Source of the DNA: Flavobacteriaceae bacterium UBA6231
GTDB taxonomy: Bacteria > Bacteroidota > Bacteroidia > Flavobacteriales > Flavobacteriaceae
DNA: 64,000 bases
Direction of reading: 5' to 3'
Assembly (NCBI GenBank): GCA_002441545.1
Contig: DJWL01000005.1
Coordinates: 9,182 to 73,181 of the forward strand
The notes under the pieces were generated by a model. It ran no database searches, was not told the origin of the DNA, and saw only the letters and a program-made list of their open reading frames with translations. Positions 54,722 through 62,518 of the stretch are shown here, piece by piece. Both the position numbers and the translations under genes were made by a program. Positions within the stretch are counted from its first letter, which is position 1. Every line of letters starts with the position of its first letter.

Positions 54722-55036
54722 ATGAGACAAGCAATTATATTAACTCACGGAAAAAGAGCAGGAATTTTAACAGAAATAGCCGCTGACAACTATATTTTTG
54801 AGTATGATCAAAATTATGAGGGTGAAGCGATTTCTTTAACCATGCCCACTAATCATAAAAAATATAGTTACAAATCCTTTCCTCCTTTTTTCGAAGGGTT
54901 ATTGCCCGAAGGTGTTATGTTAGAAGGCTTACTACGCATTGCCAAAATTGATAAAAAAGATTATTTCTCTCAACTAATTGCTACAGGAAATGATTTAGTA
55001 GGATCTGTAACAGTTCAATTATTGGAAAATGAATAG
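54722..55036 (+). CDS. hipS: HipS-like protein (separate HipA N-terminal domain)
   Basis: 104 residues equal to the isolated N-subdomain 1 of HipA (QAIILTHGKRAGILTEIA; FPPFFEGLLPEGVMLEGLL; GNDLVGSVTVQLLENE). In tripartite HipBST modules this part is a separate gene and acts as the antitoxin to the kinase HipT. Its stop overlaps hipT by 8 bases, so the two are co-translated. Confidence 0.85.
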   Translation: MRQAIILTHGKRAGILTEIAADNYIFEYDQNYEGEAISLTMPTNHKKYSYKSFPPFFEGLLPEGVMLEGLLRIAKIDKKDYFSQLIATGNDLVGSVTVQLLENE

Positions 55037-55958
55037 ATGTCCCATTACATACGAATTATGCGGTTCGAATACGTATAGCGAAAAAGGAATACGTATGATT
55101 GCTCCTAAATTAACGCACTTAAAAGATTTGCCTTATACAGCAGTGGAATTACGTCAAGAAGCCGCTAATAGAGCTAAAAAACTATCTATTCAAGGAGTAC
55201 AACCAAAGCTTAGTGCTTCTGTTTCTATAGTGGATCAAGAATTTAAAATTGTTGATCAATTTGGAACATATATAATAAAGCCACAAAATGATTTGTTTCC
55301 ACAATTACCAGAAAACGAAGATGTGACCATGCGAATGGCAAAAGCATTTGGTTTAGAAGTTCCTTTTCACGGAATGCTTTATGGTAAAGATGGTAGTCTA
55401 TCATATTTTACCAAACGTTTTGACCGCTATGGTAAAGGGAAAAAATGGGCTACAGAAGATTTTGCTCAATTAACTGGAAATACCAGGGACACAAAATACC
55501 GTTTTACTATGGAGAAACTCATTCCTGTACTTGACGAATATTGTTCATTTCCTGCTGTCGAAAAAGCTGATTTTTTCAGAAGAATTCTTTTTTGTTTTCT
55601 GACTGGAAATGAGGATATGCATTTGAAAAACTTTTCTTTAATTACTAAAAATGGAAAAACAACACTCTCCCCCGGTTATGATTTCTTAAACTCCACTATA
55701 GTTATTAAAAATCCCGAAGAAGAAATAGCGCTCACCATGAAAGGAAAGAAAAGTAATTTGAAAGCAACCGATTTTATTGACTATTACGCCAAAGAAAGGC
55801 TACAACTCAACGAAAAAACAATAACTATGATTCTGGAACAAATAAAAAAAACATTGCCTATTTGGAAGGAATTACTTGAGATTTCTTTTCTCACTGATGA
55901 AATGAAAATAAAATATTTAAAGCTTATGGAAACTAGAACAGTCATGTTTGAGCAGTAA
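55029..55958 (+). CDS. hipT: HipT-like serine/threonine kinase toxin
   Basis: 309 residues of HipA kinase fold without the N-subdomain. P-loop region LSIQGVQPKLSAS, nucleotide-binding IIKPQND, catalytic loop FLTGNEDMHLKNFSLI with the Asn-Asp pair, and Mg-binding YDFLNS. HipT in E. coli O127 phosphorylates tryptophanyl-tRNA synthetase; HipA targets GltX. Which target this homologue uses is unknown. Catalytic residues are all present, so it should be active. Confidence 0.87.
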   Translation: MNRCPITYELCGSNTYSEKGIRMIAPKLTHLKDLPYTAVELRQEAANRAKKLSIQGVQPKLSASVSIVDQEFKIVDQFGTYIIKPQNDLFPQLPENEDVTMRMAKAFGLEVPFHGMLYGKDGSLSYFTKRFDRYGKGKKWATEDFAQLTGNTRDTKYRFTMEKLIPVLDEYCSFPAVEKADFFRRILFCFLTGNEDMHLKNFSLITKNGKTTLSPGYDFLNSTIVIKNPEEEIALTMKGKKSNLKATDFIDYYAKERLQLNEKTITMILEQIKKTLPIWKELLEISFLTDEMKIKYLKLMETRTVMFEQ

Positions 55959-56023
55959 CATGTCCCCTCTTTCTTTTATGCTATGTATTAATGCTCTTTA
56001 AACAATATTGTATTTACTAAAAC

Positions 56024-56143
56024 TTACAGGCCAGTTAGAATGATGGTCTTTGATAACACATCAAAATCAGAAATTAAGCTTGAAAGGATCTCCTTCTTTA
56101 AACTTATGGATTGCTTTTGGAAAACTTTAATAAAACGTTCCAT
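56024..56143 (-). CDS. Possible 39-residue peptide in the HipT-Fic gap
   Basis: Short minus-strand frame (MERFIKVFQKQSISLKKE ...), with lysine-rich helix-forming composition but no recognised family. It is the only protein-like frame in 55959-56311 besides chance. Could be a remnant of a longer gene. Confidence 0.2.
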   Translation of the reverse strand: MERFIKVFQKQSISLKKEILSSLISDFDVLSKTIILTGL

Positions 56144-56311
56144 TTTGAGTTAAATCCACCGCCTTTACATGAACTTTTTAGCTAATAGACTTTATTTTTC
56201 ACTAAAATATGGAATGTTGCTGTTTTCTACCATGTCCCGATAACATCTACCAAAAAACCCAAAATACAAAGAGGCATTTTCATTCATAATATTCTTAGGT
56301 TCGACTATTTT

Positions 56312-56476
56312 TTAATAATCAATATCTTTTTTATACATCCTTCCCGAAATACATAAATCAGCAAAGGTTATTAATGCCTTATTTTGAAATTGTTTATTTT
56401 GAAGGGTATCTGCTATGTTTTTAATATTTAAAGCATAAAGAAATGCCGAATCCTTTTGATAAACATAATGTTTCAT
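56312..56476 (-). CDS. 54-residue protein coupled to Fic (unknown)
   Basis: Begins MKHYVYQKDSAFLYALNI and ends GRMYKKDIDY. Its ATG overlaps the Fic stop codon in an ATGA (56473-56476), a clear sign of coupled translation on the same transcript. It is mostly helical and polar, with no signal or membrane segment and no family I recognise. It could modulate the Fic enzyme or be an independent small protein. Confidence 0.6.
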   Translation of the reverse strand: MKHYVYQKDSAFLYALNIKNIADTLQNKQFQNKALITFADLCISGRMYKKDIDY

Positions 56477-57585
56477 TTAATATTCAACCAATATCGCGTA
56501 CCTTTCAATGCTCCCGTTTTTATTAGCATTTTCTTATCTAACATGTCCTTTAAATCACGCGTAGCAGTTGATGCAGACGTTTTTGCAATTCTAATGTAGT
56601 TTTCAGCACTTAAGCCCCCTACAAAACCTTGAGGTCCCGCTGCAAATAATCGATTTACAACTTTTAATTGGCGTTCATTTATTTGATTTGAATAACGATC
56701 GAAGAACTTGGCTTTCTCTATTATAAAATCGATGAGCTTTAGGGTGTCCTCTTGGGCAACTAAAATGGCATGCCCAAAATATAGCAACCAATCGGTTATA
56801 TCACAGGTTTTATTACTATATTCCAACGCTTCGTAATACCTTTTTTTATTGGCTTCAATGGTTTTTGACAATGAAATCAATGCAGGTTGTCCAATGCTTT
56901 GAGAAATTGATTTTTCTGCTAAGGCACGGGCTATCCTTCCATTGCCGTCTTCAAACGGATGTATGCTAACAAAATAAAGATGTGCAATACCTGCTTTGGT
57001 TAAGGGCAACAAGGTGTTTGGTGTTTCAATATGGAATTTATTGAACCAAGCTACAAACTGTTCCATTTCTTTTGGCATTTGGTTTGATGGAGGCGCTTGG
57101 AAATGAACTGTTGGTCTGTCCAATCTACCCGAAACAACTTGCATAGGGTCTTCATGGGTTCTATATGCGCCTATGTCTGTTAAGTCCCTTCTTCCGCTTG
57201 CTAGCATTCTATGCCAATCGAATAATTGCTGATGGGACAATTGTTTAGAGTAATTTTGATATAAATCCACCATCATTTCAGAAATGCCAAATTCAGCAGG
57301 AGCCACTTTTCTTTTATCTACGCTTAGCCCCAGATTCTTCTTAATGGAAGACTGAATACTGTCCCTATCTAAATACTCACCCTCAATTTCCGAGGTTTTT
57401 AAGGCCTCATTGGATAGCAATTCAACAATAAACAGCTCTTTCTCATTTTCGCTAACATGTTTTAAAGCACCTAAAACAGTCCCAATGTTTTTGGAAAACT
57501 GTAATTCCACAACTTTTAAAGCTTCTTCGTTATAGGTAAAATGAGGCCATTCCTTGGATTGCCAATTCCATATTTTACGTTCCAT
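56473..57585 (-). CDS. Fic family protein (class II, AMPylator-like)
   Basis: 370 residues. Active-site motif HPFEDGNGRIARAL is complete, with catalytic His. The self-inhibitory alpha-helix motif [S/T]xxxE[G/N] is present upstream of the Fic core as TSEIEGE, so it is a class II (N-terminally inhibited) protein. The C-terminal 80 residues look like a winged helix (SAENYIRIAKTSASTATRDLKD). Fic proteins transfer AMP or related groups to target proteins. It lies in the mobile element, followed by a coupled small gene. Confidence 0.87.
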   Translation of the reverse strand: MERKIWNWQSKEWPHFTYNEEALKVVELQFSKNIGTVLGALKHVSENEKELFIVELLSNEALKTSEIEGEYLDRDSIQSSIKKNLGLSVDKRKVAPAEFGISEMMVDLYQNYSKQLSHQQLFDWHRMLASGRRDLTDIGAYRTHEDPMQVVSGRLDRPTVHFQAPPSNQMPKEMEQFVAWFNKFHIETPNTLLPLTKAGIAHLYFVSIHPFEDGNGRIARALAEKSISQSIGQPALISLSKTIEANKKRYYEALEYSNKTCDITDWLLYFGHAILVAQEDTLKLIDFIIEKAKFFDRYSNQINERQLKVVNRLFAAGPQGFVGGLSAENYIRIAKTSASTATRDLKDMLDKKMLIKTGALKGTRYWLNIK

Positions 57586-57602
57586 AAGCTATATATCACA
57601 TA

Positions 57603-57658
57603 TTTATAGCTCAAATATAATACATTTTTGAGCTATATTTTTAATTTTTATAGCTCAA
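57603..57658. promoter_or_regulatory. Triple GAGCTATA repeat in the fic promoter
   Basis: Three copies of TTGAGCTATAA in alternating orientation at 57603-57614, 57628-57637 and 57648-57658, upstream of the fic ATG. A minus-strand TATATTTG box (57612-57619) overlaps the nearest copy, so the sites are placed to control fic, perhaps by its own winged helix. Confidence 0.55.
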
Positions 57659-57705
57659 CACCCTCTTTTTACCAACTTTGTTTGGTATTCCAAATTGAAA
57701 GCTGA

Positions 57706-58017
57706 TTAAAAGAATTTACAAGTAATCAATACTACAGAAACGACAATATTAAAAATAAAAACTACCACAGCCCAAGTCGGATAAATCTTAGCTTGGTCAA
57801 TTTTATCATTAAATCGACTTTCAAAACCTCCTATCATGTTTTTATGTATGTCCATTTGTTTTTGATGCGCTTCAATAATTGCTTTGTATTCCGCTACATC
57901 CATTTTGATTTTGGTCATATTCAATTGTTCATTGATTTTTTCCAGTCTTTCAATGCCCTTGTTAAAGTCATGGAGCTCATTGACCAAAAGAGAGGTCAGT
58001 TCTTCAAGTTTTGTCAT
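57706..58017 (-). CDS. Coiled-coil membrane protein next to relaxase (DUF6730-like)
   Basis: 103 residues: an N-terminal long coiled coil (ELHDFNKGIERLEKINEQL), then one C-terminal membrane helix (WAVVVFIFNIVVSVVLITCKFF). Small proteins of this design regularly follow mobB in flavobacterial mobilizable elements; I recall the DUF6730 family name but cannot check it. It starts 15 bases after the relaxase stop. Possibly tethers the relaxosome to the membrane. Confidence 0.65.
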   Translation of the reverse strand: MTKLEELTSLLVNELHDFNKGIERLEKINEQLNMTKIKMDVAEYKAIIEAHQKQMDIHKNMIGGFESRFNDKIDQAKIYPTWAVVVFIFNIVVSVVLITCKFF

Positions 58018-58032
58018 GATTGTTATGTTTAA

Positions 58033-58896
58033 TTAATATCCTATATCGATTCCTTTATCGATGGCCCTTTTAATAATAAACTTGGTGATCTTTAAAGCCA
58101 GGTTCGGTGTCAGGTCAACCACTTTACCAGCCAGTTTGATACTTACATTGTTATCTTTTAAAATACTGGCACCTTGAATCCCAGACATCTGTTTGCCAAT
58201 ATTTCCAAGTGACATATTACGATGGACTTCGCTACCTTTAAGATTGTGACCATCAAATTCAAATCGAAAGCCCTGTAGTTTGTTCTGGTTGTTTATGCTC
58301 GGAATGACTTTAACCCCATTGGCTTCCATCGCTTTTAAATAAGCATCAAAAGATTTGGGTTTGAACTGTTTCATGGTCAGATCATGCCGGCGTTTGATCT
58401 CTGTTCGTATTTCAATTAAATTAAATTCTTTTTCAAATTGGATTTGTTTGACGGTGGTCAATCCCATATGTTCTGCTACTTTTTCTACCACCTGTTGACT
58501 TCGTTTACCTATAAAGCTGTCGTTATAAGCCACGCCTTTAAAATCAATGCGGTTGACATATAAATGGATGTGCTTATGCTCTTTGTCCCGGTGTACAAAG
58601 GCTATGGCCTGTCGTTCTCCCAGTTTCATTTCATGCATAAAACGTTTGGTGATGGCTTGAAGCTCTTCCTTTTCCAATAGCTTGCCATCTTCTATCGTTG
58701 GGCTGATGACAAAGGACAAGGTATTTTTTGTACAGTTATGATTTTGGTACTGGAGCATCTTGAACTCTTGGGCAATCTCTTTTGGGGTATCGCCATGCAG
58801 AAACTCTTTAAGTACCACTTCAGCATCCTTTTCCTGGTTCCACCCGTAGGACATGGAAGCCATGGTGTGCGATATGCTTTTGCCCTTTCCTATCAT
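58033..58896 (-). CDS. mobB: Relaxase/mobilization protein (MobB)
   Basis: 287 residues. The metal-binding motif HxHxxxN is HKHIHLYVNRID, and an N-terminal GKSISHTMASMSYGW stretch is typical of Bacteroidota MobB/BmgA relaxases. It nicks the element's oriT for transfer. It overlaps mobC by 4 bases (ATGA). No coupling protein or conjugation genes accompany it. Confidence 0.88.
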   Translation of the reverse strand: MIGKGKSISHTMASMSYGWNQEKDAEVVLKEFLHGDTPKEIAQEFKMLQYQNHNCTKNTLSFVISPTIEDGKLLEKEELQAITKRFMHEMKLGERQAIAFVHRDKEHKHIHLYVNRIDFKGVAYNDSFIGKRSQQVVEKVAEHMGLTTVKQIQFEKEFNLIEIRTEIKRRHDLTMKQFKPKSFDAYLKAMEANGVKVIPSINNQNKLQGFRFEFDGHNLKGSEVHRNMSLGNIGKQMSGIQGASILKDNNVSIKLAGKVVDLTPNLALKITKFIIKRAIDKGIDIGY

Positions 58897-59411
58897 GGTT
58901 GGAATTTTTTAAGATGTGCCTTGATCTCGTTTGCCAGGTCATAGACTTCCTGTGTCAATTTGGGATTCCGTTTTTTGAACATGTTCCCAATGGACTTGAA
59001 ATTGTTATGGTATTTAATCAGCATCTTATAAATATTGATATGTTCTTCAGTAAACCGTTCCGTGATTTCCTGTTCAAAAAGACTGCGCCGTATGTATTCG
59101 CTCAAGGTCAATCCACTTCGTTTTGACTTAACTTTTAGGAGCTTCTTTTCATAAACGGAACATCGAAACTTAACGAGGTCACCCTTCCCCTTAAACACTC
59201 CTTTTTTTTCTTTGCGACCTTCGGGAGCAAACGAGAATGTGCCCACAGGCACACATCTCGAATTCCTACCCACTAGCATTTCGTTTTCCGATAGATCCTC
59301 TTCCAGATCGAGTTCCAAGCTATCAGATTGACCGAGTACTTCAGTAGGAATCTTTAGTGTCTGCTTCGGCTCATCTTTGAAATAAAAATCATTTTCATCT
59401 TTCTTTTCCAT
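58893..59411 (-). CDS. mobC: Plasmid mobilization relaxosome protein MobC
   Basis: 172 residues. The C-terminal half has a ribbon-helix-helix-like segment (SGLTLSEYIRRSLFEQEI) and the MobC tail (YHNNFKSIGNMFKKRNPKL). The N-terminal third is acidic and disordered. It binds oriT with MobB. Overlaps the primase-like gene by 17 bases. Confidence 0.85.
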   Translation of the reverse strand: MEKKDENDFYFKDEPKQTLKIPTEVLGQSDSLELDLEEDLSENEMLVGRNSRCVPVGTFSFAPEGRKEKKGVFKGKGDLVKFRCSVYEKKLLKVKSKRSGLTLSEYIRRSLFEQEITERFTEEHINIYKMLIKYHNNFKSIGNMFKKRNPKLTQEVYDLANEIKAHLKKFQP

Positions 59412-60249
59412 GGCTTATCAATTCGTTTAAGTCTTTATGGTTTTCATACCTGCTACTTTTATCCATAGCATGTTTATATGATTCAATTAAATATTTGGTA
59501 ACCTTTTGTCCGGCTGCATCCCTATCCAAGTAGAGGTGTACCAAATCATAGGTTTCGAAATTTTTTTCAGCTTCCTTAATAAAGGCAATTGAGTTTAAAA
59601 CCAGAATATCAGATGTGCTCAAGAGATCTTCATCCAACATGGCCAAGGACAATAGATCGAACATGCCTTCCAACACAACAAGCTGTTTGTTTTTGTTTTG
59701 GATGTAGGTATAGGATTTAGGACTACTACTGTTTTTAAACAGCTTGTTCCTTAATTCCCAACCATTTTTATGGTTCCTTAATCCTACAGCAAAAAAGGCT
59801 TTGTCTTTATAACTGTACCACACTTCCTTGCAATAGGTTTTGGCAACCTTTATGGCAATGCCCCTTGACCTTATATATTGGAGCAGGGCAGGATGTTCCA
59901 GTTCCTTTACTTTTATAATATGAATCCTTGATTCCAACGTATTGCCAAAGGGTTGCCGTTTGATAGGGCCAATAGCATCATTATCATCCAAAAAAGCCAA
60001 GGCTTCTTTTATCGTGCACTTTAAAACTTTGCATACCAAATCGATCACATTGCCCCCAATGCCCTCGCCGTGGTCGTACCATCGGTTCTTGGTCCTGGAG
60101 ACCTTGAAAGAGGCTTGGGTTTCTGACCGAAAGGGACTCAGAAACCAAGCTTCTTGTTCCGTTGTGCGATTGGGAAAGTGCCCTAATTTTTCCAGTGCCT
60201 TTTCCACTGAAAAATTACGGGCTGTTTCACAATTTATTTTTCTTTTCAT
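59395..60249 (-). CDS. Toprim/primase-like protein (DnaG N-terminal type)
   Basis: 284 residues. N-terminal zinc/CHC2-like region (FLSPFRSETQASFKVSRTKNRWYDHGEGIGGNVIDLV) and a Toprim domain (LVVLEGMFDLLSLAML; LVHLYLDRDAAGQKVTKYL) with the conserved Glu and DxD. Likely primes replication or transfer of the element. It is separated from the helicase gene by the iteron block. Confidence 0.85.
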   Translation of the reverse strand: MKRKINCETARNFSVEKALEKLGHFPNRTTEQEAWFLSPFRSETQASFKVSRTKNRWYDHGEGIGGNVIDLVCKVLKCTIKEALAFLDDNDAIGPIKRQPFGNTLESRIHIIKVKELEHPALLQYIRSRGIAIKVAKTYCKEVWYSYKDKAFFAVGLRNHKNGWELRNKLFKNSSSPKSYTYIQNKNKQLVVLEGMFDLLSLAMLDEDLLSTSDILVLNSIAFIKEAEKNFETYDLVHLYLDRDAAGQKVTKYLIESYKHAMDKSSRYENHKDLNELISHGKER

Positions 60250-60374
60250 CTGCTTATATTATTTTAAATTTCGGTCAGATGCAACACCCTGAATAATCAT
60301 CCTCGTGTGTGTGAATGTAGTTCTTATGGGTGTTTCATAAGCCAATGTGTTTTAGGGTGTTTTTTTGATGATAT

Positions 60375-60568
60375 GATGACAGCAGCCTCTAAACCCTTGC
60401 CATGACTGGCTTTTCCCTGTCATCATTTTGTCATCAAATCATCATCTATGTGTTTTTTAATCGCTTTTCTGTCATCATTATTTTTTTTGATGACAGTTTG
60501 ATGACGGTTTGATGACAGCCTTAGCCCTTATAAACAGGGGCCTCAGCTCATTCCGTCATCGTGTCATC
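60375..60568. repeat. Iteron array, candidate replication origin of the element
   Basis: Nine copies of GATGAC[A/G] in both orientations: plus at 60375, 60489, 60500, 60511; minus at 60417, 60429, 60469, 60553, 60561. Three of them (60489, 60500, 60511) are direct repeats TTTGATGAC spaced exactly 11 bp, one helical turn. The array fills the 300-base gap between primase and helicase genes and runs into the helicase 3' end. This is the layout of an origin recognised by an initiator. Confidence 0.65.
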
Positions 60569-61753
60569 AAAATTTTTGTCCAAAAAATCTTTTTTCACCG
60601 TAAAATAGCGTCCTTTTCCATCTGTCAGATTGATATCTCCATCGCTCCAAATGACCATTTTTTGGTATTTGTTGGAATTGGATTGGTTCGCTAGTTTCCA
60701 ATCCACCTTCAGTAGTTTCCTCAGTTGGGTCAGGTCCGTTTTCACCCGGGTCTTGTTCAGGATGCACAGGGCATCCAAAGGGCACAGGTGCAATTCATCC
60801 AGATCAAATTTTTCCATCACGTCCAATAGAATGCTTGCCAGCTCCTTTTCTACACGGTTGCGGTTGTTCTGTACCAACTTTGTCAAGGCGGTTGTCTTTA
60901 TCTGTTGGGCAGTGAACCACATACGGGTTAAGTGTTTTGAATGTAGTTTCCGGTTTGCTAGATAATAAAGGAAGGCTGGGATTTCTTCAATCAATTTCTC
61001 TAAGTAGTTTGTTTGCTCTGCTTCCAGAACCGGTACTTTGATTACCCAGAACCGGGTCTCATTGGAATCGATTTTTATAAAGCTTTCTTCATTGTTGCTG
61101 CAAAGGATAAACTTGCCAAAGAACTCAACTTCCCGTTTGTCCTTGCCCTTGGCTTCCAGCTTGTTGATATTGGTGGTACTAAGGTACTTGATGCGCTCAG
61201 TAAGTTCCTCCTTATTGAACAGCACTTCGTCAATACATATCAAAAGCTTGTTTGCCCAATCGGCATTGAACTGGCTGCTAAAGCTGTCATTGGTCAGATA
61301 GGTCAGGTTGTTCTCAAAGATTTCCTTGAGCCATTTCAAAAAGGTGCTCTTTCCCGTGGAGCGTTCCTTGGAGACCAGGCATAATATTGGCAGTACCTGG
61401 ATGGGCTTTAGATACAACAATTGGAGGTAGTCCAATCCAAGTTCGTGGTGCTTTCCGAATATGTGCTTTACGAACTTTAGCGATAAGGTAACGTCTCCCT
61501 CTTTGGGCACTTTGCCCAAGGGGGAGTAGATGTTATAGAACCCCAGATATTCCTGTTTAAAATCCAAATGGCTCGGGATGCAGGTAAAGCCATCGTATTT
61601 GGGGATCTTGCTCAAATGGTCCTTGCCATGGTCCTGCTTGATGGTCTCCATGTTCCACTGCACCAGAATCTCATTGAAGTGACCAGCTATGGTTGGGGCT
61701 TTCACGCGTTTATAATAGGACGTGCCCACACGTATATAGGGTATCTGTTTCAT
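60548..61753 (-). CDS. DUF5906/VapE-like primase-helicase (superfamily 3 type)
   Basis: About 400 residues. Walker A CLVSKERSTGKSTFLKWL, Walker B LLICIDEVLF, and sensor region FGKFILCSNNEESFIKID mark an SF3-like helicase used by phages and mobile elements for replication. A TTG at 61789 is in frame; the ATG at 61753 (MKQIPYIRVGTSYYKRV) is preferred. Located between the HTH gene and the iterons. Confidence 0.82.
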   Translation of the reverse strand: MKQIPYIRVGTSYYKRVKAPTIAGHFNEILVQWNMETIKQDHGKDHLSKIPKYDGFTCIPSHLDFKQEYLGFYNIYSPLGKVPKEGDVTLSLKFVKHIFGKHHELGLDYLQLLYLKPIQVLPILCLVSKERSTGKSTFLKWLKEIFENNLTYLTNDSFSSQFNADWANKLLICIDEVLFNKEELTERIKYLSTTNINKLEAKGKDKREVEFFGKFILCSNNEESFIKIDSNETRFWVIKVPVLEAEQTNYLEKLIEEIPAFLYYLANRKLHSKHLTRMWFTAQQIKTTALTKLVQNNRNRVEKELASILLDVMEKFDLDELHLCPLDALCILNKTRVKTDLTQLRKLLKVDWKLANQSNSNKYQKMVIWSDGDINLTDGKGRYFTVKKDFLDKNFDDTMTE

Positions 61754-61821
61754 AAGAAGTGTTTTTGTGCCATGGGATGCCACGGCCAATTGCTAACTGT
61801 TTGATTTTGTCTTGAAAAAGT

Positions 61822-62109
61822 TTAGGCATTCTTGTTCGCCAGATTACTTGTTTGGGTGTTGTCCGTTATTTTTAGTTTGGGTTCTCGCTTATGTTGGAGC
61901 AACCAATCCACAAGCCTTTGTTTATCAAAAAAGACCATTTTCCCATTGGGCTTTGAGTGGGGAATTTTTCCGGAGGCCGTGAGCTTGTATAAATAGCTTC
62001 TGGATATGCCCGTATAATCACTGGCTTCATCAAAGGTCAATACTTCTTTGCTTCCTACAAGTAGTTTTTCTAAACGATCCAATCGTTCCAGTATTAAAAT
62101 AGTGTCCAT
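61822..62109 (-). CDS. Excisionase-like helix-turn-helix protein
   Basis: 95 residues with an HTH_17/MerR-type domain (TFDEASDYTGISRSYLYKLTA; SGKIPHSKPNGKMVFFDK). Such proteins act as excisionase or as activators of element genes. It is preceded by a 410-base gap containing a 23-bp inverted repeat at 62319-62341. Confidence 0.85.
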   Translation of the reverse strand: MDTILILERLDRLEKLLVGSKEVLTFDEASDYTGISRSYLYKLTASGKIPHSKPNGKMVFFDKQRLVDWLLQHKREPKLKITDNTQTSNLANKNA

Positions 62110-62318
62110 TTTTATTGTTTTTAGGTTAATAAAATGAACAAAAGCGCTTTTGCTGTCCCTTATGGGATTATGGTGATAAAGGTATAAAACGGAGCTGTTG
62201 AAAGAAGAAAAAAAATTAATTAGTTATTCACAAATAACTGATAAACAATATATTAAATTAAAATAAACTAATTTTTATGACCGTAAAATAAAAACATTTT
62301 AATTGGTAAAATTTGGCA

Positions 62319-62341
62319 TCATTTAGCATGAAACTAAATGA
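62319..62341. repeat. Inverted repeat between integrase and HTH gene
   Basis: TCATTTAG (62319-62326) and CTAAATGA (62334-62341) flank CATGAAA. It lies in the AT-rich regulatory gap (62110-62518) and could be the operator of the HTH protein or integrase. Nothing else in this gap is recognisable. Confidence 0.45.
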
Positions 62342-62518
62342 CCAAAAACACACAGTTTTTGGGAACATTATGGGTTATTAACAATAATGCAAAGAGCTTA
62401 GGGTTAAAAAATAGGTTTTAAGATGCCTTCTTTAGAATTTAACTTTAAAAATAAAATGCTTTTCAAGTTAAAACGGAATATTCCTTTACTTAAACAAAAA
62501 AATCAGATGATTTAAAAT

